A stretch of 64,000 nt of DNA from Leguminivora glycinivorella (taxonomy: Eukaryota; Arthropoda; Insecta; Lepidoptera; Tortricidae): the NCBI RefSeq assembly GCF_023078275.1, contig NC_062975.1, positions 22,722,641 through 22,786,640 of the forward strand, written 5' to 3'. Numbering within the stretch: position 1 is the first letter of the stretch; every line of letters begins with the position of its first letter. A model generated the notes under the pieces. It ran no database searches and was not told the DNA's origin. It was given only the letters and a program-made list of their open reading frames with translations. Below, in pieces: positions 43,449 to 53,600 of this stretch. Both the position numbers and the translations under genes were made by a program.

Positions 43449-43699
43449 GAGATTTGCCCCGCTGTACCTTACTAGAGGAACGTTTAAAATCAAACAAGAA
43501 GAAAAAACGTAGATACGTTATGTTCTAACAACCTGCCTTACATGGTATTGACCAACAAGTATCAACACAGTTTTTTAGCCGCGTCTGTTTGACTTTTTGA
43601 TATTTGAACAATGTGCAAATACCACGAATTTAAAAGCAAATTGGTTATTTTGATATGGGAGACAATCGGGTGAAGGAAGTATTGTCATAAATCATTGTT

Positions 43700-44080
43700 A
43701 TCGCCACATCAACTGGTAAAGGCACTAAAGGCTCTCTTGATTCATCGAAAACTGATAGCAAAATTGCATTTTATTCACAAGAGTGCAAAGTAATTTCATA
43801 CACATTTTAACTTGATGTCTTAAGCTGGCTAATTTTACCATAATTTAATGATGATTTTGAATCATAATAAATATTTAATTTATGTTAGTATTTGATATAG
43901 TTTAACGTTTTACAGTTAGTATTTTATTCGTGTTGGTGTGGTGAAAAAAATGGTGTGGTTTCACTCGGTGGCCAAGTTTCTTTAACCTTCGCATTGAAAC
44001 CCTCGCAACGCTCAAGATCCCACTTCTCGAACCACTCGCTACGCTCGCGGTTCAATATTGGAATTTTTGCTTATCATGAC
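43700..44080. repeat. Diverged relative of the 430-bp repeat
   Basis: Shares ACCACTCGCTACGCTCGCGG and related blocks; ends are unclear. 44080-44460 holds nothing recognisable. Confidence 0.45.
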
Positions 44081-44607
44081 AATCTTTAAATTAACCTAAT
44101 AGTAGTAACTGAAATACTAGAGGACAGTCAAATAAACCTACAAATAAAAATTAAATTTTCCATAAAACATTTTTTAAACGAAATATATGCCTCATATGCC
44201 TTCACAGACATACTCGAATGAGGCTACGCGTGGCTTCACAGTCACGATATTGTCAATAGAAAAAGCTAGGTCTATTACTCCGAAAAGTCGGAAACGAAGA
44301 ATTGATTTATGTGATACTGCAAACATTGATTTATGTGATACAAGAAACATTGTCAAAAATATTAATTAGCCATCCAATATTTTAGCAAATAAATCTTGTC
44401 TCATTGTACATTATAGTCGAAAGTAGAATCCTCAGAAAGAAAGTACGGATCGCCAAAACTAGTTATAATGTTAGGGCACAAGCTAATGCCACTTGCCATT
44501 TGTTACCAGCGCAGTTTGGCAGGCGGTGGTACTGACCGCTCGTGCCGGTCATTTTGCTCACTGAATTTAAGTGGTAAAGTTTTTCTTTACAGTCGTGAGT
44601 GGCAAGG

Positions 44608-47600
44608 ATGGCGACGGCGCTCAACCTTAAGAATTTCGCCAGCTGGGACCTTTCGAAAAGCAAATGTGAGTATTTTTTTTTTTACTTAGGCTGCTAGGTT
44701 TTTTGACGGGGTAAAATATACGAGTAGTTTATAAAATAAGATTTTTTATTACTAACTTGCCTGCGCGTTGGTAAAAATACTGATAAATATTAAGAGGCAA
44801 CAGGAGCGAAAAGGCTGGAAAAGGTCAAAAATGAAAGGAGCCCCCCTTATTCTATTTTCGAATTTTATTTTATTTTATTCTCGTAAAGACAACTCAGGTG
44901 AATTTTTTTTTTAAATCGAGTTGCTGCCCTGCCCTCGACTGTTTCCTCTTCCAAAAATTAACCAATAAGAACAATTACTATCGATTGTGAATCACCGGCT
45001 TTAGAAATAGAGCTGAATGAAACAATGAAAAAATAAAAACTATATTTTTTTATTTCGATTTTTTTACACTGGAGATATTTTATAGATATATATTAGTAAT
45101 AGGATAATGACCCCCAAGAATACATTATTCTGAAGGCTTTTTCTGAATTCACATACAAGTTTTTTTTTAAACATAATTTAAATAAAGTCAAGGTAATAAT
45201 GCAGGTATGTAGAGTTTTTGCGAAACGCCCACTAATTTCAATGACCATTGTTTTATATTTATAAGTATTGCTTTGTATTTAAATTAAGTAAGTAAGATCT
45301 AATGCATTATCTACTCCTTTAAAAAAATGTATTATCTACTTAAACTAAATATATGAGCGCATATATCTTACCATTAAACGCAAAAGTTTGGCAATTTTTT
45401 TAATGTAACAAGATTAGTTTAAGTTGTTTTTTTTTTTCAAAAAAAAAATGTACCTATGTGTATTGTGTAATCTAATGAGTGGCCCGTTCCTCGAAAGGTA
45501 CAAGCCTTGTATTACAAGTGTGTTTCCATGACAACCCATACGATTTGACAGTTCGCACACTTGTAATAGTTGTACATAATATACAAGGCTTGTACCTTTC
45601 GAGGAACGGGCCCCTGGGGTTCGATTTTTGAATTTCGAATGGACGAATTCGCCGTTCGAAAGTCTGTGGAAAACGACGTAATGCTATTTTTTTGTAAAAG
45701 GACAGCTAGTAATTTTAAAACTAGTGGTAATGAGCACTCGTTTTCGATTCTGTTAGTAGAATTTAAATCGCTAGTAGTGGAGATATTATTGAACGAATTT
45801 CACGAAATCGAATGGCCGAGATTCAAAGATGGGCCCCCAGACCGTAACTTTTGTCGCGATAGAGGAATATATAGGTACCTATGTCCGAAGCCAGATGAAA
45901 TACCTAGTTAAATAGGATTAATAACAGTAAAAAAAAAAATGTTGAAAAACCCCCGACCGCGACATAGTGGCCCGATTTTCATGAAACATGGCTAAGAACA
46001 CTCCCGACTAACTCAGCTTTAAAAAAAAACTAAATCTAAATCGGTTCATCCGTTCGGGAGCTACAATGCCACAGAGAGACACACACATAGACAGACATAC
46101 AGACGGACAGACAGACAGACACGTCAAACTTTTAACACCCCGTCGTTTTTGCGTCGGGGGTTAATGAGCCTTAATTGATCATCTGCCTAGAAAATTCATG
46201 GAAATTGCTGGAAAAGTTACGATGTCTGGTAATGACGACCGGTCTGGCCTAGCGTGACCCTGCCAGCTAAGCCGCGGTCCTGGGTTCGAATCTCGGTAAG
46301 GGCATTTATTTGTGTGATGAGCACAGATATTTGTTCCTGAGTCATGATCATGAATGTTTTCTATGTGTTTTTTTTTCACACGTAGTCCTAATTTTCTTCC
46401 CTGGATATTGATACGTGTGAGGGCACACAACCGCACGACACAACTTTTATGTTCATCCAATCGCTACTAGCAATGCATCATCATAAATTAAATATAACAA
46501 GATCATACCATCCCATACATTAAAATGCGCCCGCCTATGAACGCGCTTACACTCCACCACACATAGATGGCGCCACAAAAAAATACCTTGTTGCCACCGA
46601 TTATTTGTAGATTGGCATTAAGTGTCAATTCCGAGCCGTAAATCTATGTCAAAAGTGACACTTAACGCCATCTACAAGTAATAATCGAAAGCTACAAGAC
46701 ATTTTTTTTGTGGCGCCATCTATGTGTGGTGGAGTGTAAGCGCGGTCTTAGGCGGTCGCATTTTAATGTATTGGGATGGTATGATCTTGTTATATTTAAT
46801 TTATGGCATCATAGAGGAATAAGTAAGGGAAGAGTTGTGTAACTCTATACATTAGTAAATGCGAGTTATTTGTATAGGCATAATTGACATCTAGCGACAA
46901 TCACGCGTCAACTAGCGTAAATTATCAGTACTGCTTCTTGTCAATAGATGTCGCGGCGAACGAAGAGTCTAATGCTTGCCAATTTTTAGCCTTCTGCTTG
47001 TAATATAAGTTGTAAACTGTTCTAATATTAAATTTTTGGCCGACGAAACACTGTTGCCAGTGCCACCTAGTATCCAGTAGCCTACCTACCCCACAGCTAA
47101 CCTACTGATAATTCACGCTATTTGACGCGTGACTGACGCGTGATTGTCGCTAGATGTCACTTAACTATGCCTATACAAATACAACAGAGTTACAACTCTT
47201 CCCTTACTTATTCCTCTATGCAATGCATTGAATTTTTTTTTTTTTTTAGATGAAGAAATCGACGAACTCCCCCTCATGCAGAGTCCTGGACCCGTCCTCA
47301 TGATCCTGGCCATATACCTGCTGTTCGTGCTAAAGCTAGGGCCAGCCTTCATGAGGAAGAGGCCTGCATACAAACTCACGCGCACGCTGCTGGCGTACAA
47401 TTTCATCCAGGTGGCCATATCGGTGTATTTAGTACAAAAGGTAAATGTCAAATAGTGGTATTATGATAATTTCATTAGTTATTTGTTTTACAAGTAGGCA
47501 AAGTTGTTTAATCGCTCGTGCCAATATTGATACCCGAGCAAGCAAAAAGTGGAATCTTGAGCGTTGCGATGGTTTCAAGACACGAAGGTTAAACAAACTT

Positions 47601-50600
47601 TAGGTTAAACACACCGACACGAACAAAATACTGACTAGGGGCATTTTCAGAATTTGGGACCCCCCAGTTAGTGCAAGTTGTTAACAAATTTAAGTCACTG
47701 TCAGTTTTGTGACGATAATCAAACATGAAATTTCAATAAAGTTTTTTTTTTTATATAAATGGGCTTACTCTTGACCACAGACTAGCCAAAGGCAAAGACG
47801 TGGATATTGAGATATTGATATTGCTTTTGTGTTAATTACATAAACTTGCAGTAATAATCTACATTGAGAATGTGAATACAGTAAATTTTTAGACAGATTT
47901 TATACTTAATATTTGTTTTCTGAGAATGCCCCTATAAAACATCAAACTAAATCAAATCCATCAATTTCTTCAATATCACGAATTCAAAATCATCAAGTTA
48001 AAATGTATATGAAATTACTTTTCACTCTTGTGGATAAAATGCAATCTTAATATCTGTTTTCGAATAGCAAAGAGAGCATTTACCAGTTAATGTGGTGAAA
48101 AATACGTTTTACCACCCACTTTTATCCCCTGTATATCGATGGAGTCGACTGAGGGATATGGATATTGTCATGTGGGCTCTAGCAATATAAGAATAAGAAT
48201 AATTTATTGAAAAACCTTATTGCTAATGTTACATTTATACGTTTACTTATATCTTACGTGATGTCACTGTAATATGACAATTTCGATTTGTTTCAACACG
48301 TTAATTGCTAAACGTAGCATAAAAGCAGTTTTTCATCAAGCCGATGGTACTGGGTTCGAACCCCGGTGCATCAAATGCCAAATATAGAGTCATTCGGGTC
48401 AAGAGCACGCACTTTATTTTTGATGGCCTCTAAAATCTATACCAAATAAGATATTTGACTTATTTAAGTATAAAATTGGTCGAATATAAGTACATTTTCA
48501 TTAATTAGGCAAATTTACCATTAATGTTCACTAGCTTGCTCGGTATTTACGTTTAAAGCAAAAAAGACCCAGTGCGTCCTCTTGACCTGCTATGTGGGTA
48601 AAATTACGCACGCATTAGGGTAAATTACGCGCAAGGGGTAAACGTACGCATTCAGGTTTCTAGGGAGGTGGGTACTCGAATAAAATAAAGGCTGGCAATA
48701 ATCAACATTTATTATCATTTGTTGTGAATATATTCAGCATCTTATGCATTAAAAGAATTAAAAAAGCTGATTGATGAATTACTATGTTAAATCAGGGGCG
48801 GCTCACTCCGCGATTCTATCGCCGCGCTACAAGTACATGCTGGCGGCCGCGAGTTCGCGGCCTAATCAGGGGTTGCGCGCATTCTCACGGAACGCACGTT
48901 TGTACTTTCCATTGTTACTTTACGTCGCAAATATTTTTTAAGATTTATATGGGATGTCCGCGTGTGGAATGGCTAATAATGCTTAGTTAAATAGCCATCA
49001 TGAATAAAATAGGACAATCTTACGCAGATCTACTATTGATTGTCCCACGGAAAAGTTAAATAAGGCTTGCGATGTTGGGACTTAAACAAAAATATATAAA
49101 TATTGTATATATACCTAGAGAGTACCCTTAACTTGACTATACTAGTATAATATTTTATCTGAGTATTAATTCCTTTTAATCCATAGGCAACCCTATCGTC
49201 CGACGCTGCGCACGTGCGGCTCGTTTCTTTGTTAGAATTTTGTAGGCATTTAAAAAGGCGGCATTTTGTGAACATCAAAGCAGTGGGCCTTCTGTACTTG
49301 TACTATTATATATTCTGTGGTTAAATCGAAGTTTAACTGTACTACAACTTAGATCAAAATAATTAAATTAAATTAAATAAATTTAAAATAATTTTTATTT
49401 TGCGCCTCTAGAACTTTGGACGAATTATTTATTATCTTTAGTTGAATATTTTCGTCACAAATGGGACATTTTATTGACTTACTCTTTTTGTTCATAATCT
49501 TTTTAATTATTAATTTTAACTTTATTGCAAAAAAATACACAAAAATGTACAAATGGCGGACTTAATGCCAAAAGGTATTCTCTACCATTCAACCATAGGG
49601 CCAAATAGAGATGCAATACAAATGGTGCAGAGAGAAAACAAAAGGTGATATACTAAGAACAAAAGCAAACTATATGTATAGACTACATATACTTTTACAT
49701 AAATAGATATTTATAATAGTTGTATTGCATTTATTGTTGGTTCCTGATGGTCCAGGCTTAGGGACAAACTTCACCTCTCCTCTTTTCTGAAATAATAAAA
49801 AAACTTTAAAGCACTTTTTGTTATTATCCTACGCCTATGGGCACGAGTATGCGTCGTGGGTAAAAGTACGCATGCGTACTTTTAAAGTCGCACTCTTACC
49901 CCAATCGAAAAATTTCTAAAATCAACTGACACAACACACGGGTTAATTACATTAAAGAAAATATATATGATCACATAATAAGTACAATAAATATACAATA
50001 GAAAGGAAGTAAACTTACTTTCAGATAATTATCCATTCAACTACAACACACTTTTCCCGGTAACAAATATGGAACGAAATTATTGCACCAAAGACGTTTG
50101 GTGACATGTCACACCGAGTACCCATTTTGCGCCGGAGTGGCACGTGGCTCCTAAACGGCGACACAAGCGCCACCTAATTTTGCCAACATGCGCCCCGCTC
50201 CCCTTCCCGCTGTCGGAGATCGGGCTACTGCGTACGTTTACCCACTGCGTTCCGTTACCTCGAATGACTCTAGCAAGCTAGAAGAGAACTCCAAACGCTG
50301 TACCTACATGATTTTCTCCGTTGCGAAAATCTTACCCTGTCACCACACAGGGTAAGAATTTCGCTTCCTTTTCTCTCGTGGGTGTCGTAAAAGTCGCCTG
50401 TGTGGGTTAGCAACCTGTCATTGAAATAAGTATCGTAATCGTTTTCTTTCAACCCGATAATTGCTAAGAGGCACTAAATAACTTAAAAAAAGGAATTTTT
50501 GTGAAGGTACATATTTTGAGCCTATCACTAAAATCGTTTTTTGATAATATTAATATTTTCGGAAATAATCGCTCCTAAAGTTAAAAAAGTGTTAACTCTA

Positions 50601-53600
50601 ACTTTTGAACCATATGTTTGAAAAATATGAAAAAAATCACAAAAGTAGAACTTTATAAATACTTTCTAGGAAAATTATTTTGAACTTGATAGGTTCAGTA
50701 GTTTTTGAGAAAAATACGGAAAACTACGGAACCCTACACTGAGCGTGGCCCGACACGCTCTTGGCCGGTTTTTGTGGAACGTACCACTTTATAAATCGCA
50801 AATTATTATTGGTTAAATTCGCAATCATGGACGGATGGTCTGTTGGCGCAATTGGTAACGCAGCATTGGACCGTTGTGATGTGGGTTCGAGTCCCACATT
50901 GGCCAGGGTCGATCACTGTTGATTTTTTCATTGCGATTGATGTCTGCAATAATTTACCTTTAAACATTTAACTTTAAACATTGATTTATTTACTCAAGAA
51001 ACTATAAATCGAAATTAATTCGATGTCACGAAGGCTCATATCAATTCAATGTCAATTCTATATGAAATTTTATAGCGCGCATTAGGAATTTATGACAGCA
51101 AATTAAATGTAGGTACTTATCCATAGAATTGGGCGGGGCATGTTGCCAGGCAGAGTGATGGCAGGTGGACTAAAATGTTGACCGAATGGTGGCCGTTATC
51201 GGGTGTAAGAAGCGCCTGGCATCCGTTGGCTCGTTGGGTGGACGACATCCGAAAAACTGCGGGGCACTTCTGGATGAGATTAGCCCAGGACCGGGATATG
51301 TGGCGTACACGAAGGGAGGCCTATGCTCAGCAGTGGGCGATTAATGGCTGAAATGATGATGATGATGATGATGATCCATAGTGGGTAGTAACCTAGCATT
51401 CCTGTAGGCCTAGCACATGATGGCCGCGGGAGTATGTCGCCGCGAGATAGATGACACGTCTTTGTCTAATTGTATTAATGACATAAGGACAGGTAGTCTA
51501 TCTCGCGGCGACATACTCCCGCGGCCATCATGTGCTAGGCCTGCTGGTCCCGTAGCCGAATGCCATTTCTGCGACGCGAAACGCCACCGAAACACCGCAG
51601 AAATGTAGTCGGGCTCTGTCGCGCTAATCCGCAAGAGCGATAGAGATAAATATTTCCATCTCCATCATTTAGATGGCTGGCAGTCCTCAACTGTGCGTTC
51701 CTCCAGAAACTTCCTGCCCTGCACAGCAGCTAAACTGTGGAATGAATTGTCGCCAGCGGTATTCCCGGACCGATACGATCTTCAAACCTTCAAGAAAAGA
51801 GCGTACACCCATCTTAAAGGCCGGAAACGCACCTCCAACACTTCTGGTGTTTCGGGTGTCCAGGGGCGGCAGTGATCGCTTACCATCAGGCGACCTGTCT
51901 GCTCGTTTGCCTCCAATCCCATAAACAAATTGCTACGAAAGAGATTTGTGAGCGTTTTGCGAGCGTTTGTGCATTCGGCTACGCAGACTGTAAAGTCGCC
52001 ATCAGATAGAATAGTCCCACGATAAGTCTACAAAGATTTTAATAGCCCCGCCTCTACAAGGGTTAAGTAAACGTCATAATTCCATCAAAGTTTGACGTTT
52101 AAAATAACATCTGCACTGGCCAGCCTGTGAAAATCGTCACAAACATGAACTTCCGGTTCGAGCGCCATCTTAGCGGTATCGTGTCGTGTCGTGAATTATT
52201 TCTCCTTCTTTTGCTCATTAATGCTGTTTAAAGTGTAATATCGATAGCTTATTATGCAGTAAACTAATGTTATAGTGAGAAGCTGACGAAGAATTAATCT
52301 CAAAACGCGTTTAGCCACTTTTTTGTCGTCAACGGCCGATAGTCCACGTGCCCTTGTAAAATCTAGCTATCAATTTATAAGTGCCAACCGCCGAACACTG
52401 TCGTACTTACCGTACCAAAATCAATAACAATTTGCTTATATTACCTTGACACTGGCAAAATAGTCCCACCAATGGACTGAGGCCATTTAATTTTAAAAAT
52501 TCCATTCAATTGAATTCGTCACAAACATCTGAAGCTGAACACACCCGTATTGTTAGCGTTAGAGTGCGATGCGAGGTCAGATATTTTTGAGGACTTCCGG
52601 CGTTCCGGTATATCTGAATGTCAACCCTACCTAGTACTAAGAAAACACTTATCAATAATATCAATACAGTCCAGTCCATTTTTTAGAGAAACCACAATTG
52701 TTTTTGCCATATTGTTGAATGAAAAATTCGTGAGACATATTTTAAATACCATCGAAAACAACACTCATGTTTGTCACTATTAGCGACATGTTTCGGTCCA
52801 CATGGTGACCTTTTTCATCAGGTACAGATGTAGTGCGAAAAGATTTGCCTTCGAATTGTCACGGAAACGTACGAGCGTGTCATGCTATTTCAGTCAGTCT
52901 CAGTACCTACAAGATGTCCTGACAGGGTTCCCTCTATTTGGCATAACTTTAATTGTCCGAAACGATTTTCGCATAACAGACTTCGCATAATCGATTTTCG
53001 CCGAATGTTAATTTGGCAGAAAACTTATTTGTCATAATCGAAAATAATACGAATAACACATTGTCCGAAAATAAGTTCGCATAATTCTGTTTACGCCGAT
53101 TGTTTTTATGAATAAATTTAATTCGCATAATTGTATTTGGCATATTTCTTAAAATCATAATATCCACCCATACTAAATGCTGTTAAGAGAGTCGGTTTGG
53201 TTAGGTTAGAACTGCGACCTCAACAAATAAAACATTTTGTCAAGAATTTCGGTTAGGTTAGGTTAGAACTGCAACATTAATATAGTAGTATTACCTATGA
53301 TAAAAATTCTGCGTAGTAAATTTCCACTAAACCATGTTATGCAGAAATAATTTATGCATAAAAACCATTCGGCTAATAACCTTTATGCATGAAATATATT
53401 CGGACAAACAAAAATATGCCTAGACAAATTATGCGTAACTATGCTATGCCATAACAGATTATGCGAAAGGTGAATTATGCCAATATAGATTATGCCAAAA
53501 AGAATTCTCGATTGTAAAATTATGCCAAAACAAGGGGAACCGTCCTGACATTGACTGAACTAGCATGACAAATACGAACATTTTCGAAGGAAACCCTTTT

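Noticed and set aside
43272..43475. 67-codon ORF as a small gene
   Set aside because: It lies across an imperfect hairpin element (43296-43448) and has no recognisable domain.
45570..45911. 113-codon ORF as a gene
   Set aside because: Spans the end of a MITE and a relative of the GGCGATTTTTGAAT family; frame appears accidental.
50842..50910. Functional tRNA gene
   Set aside because: T and D arms are good, but the anticodon arm cannot be folded with U33 in place; probably a pseudogene.
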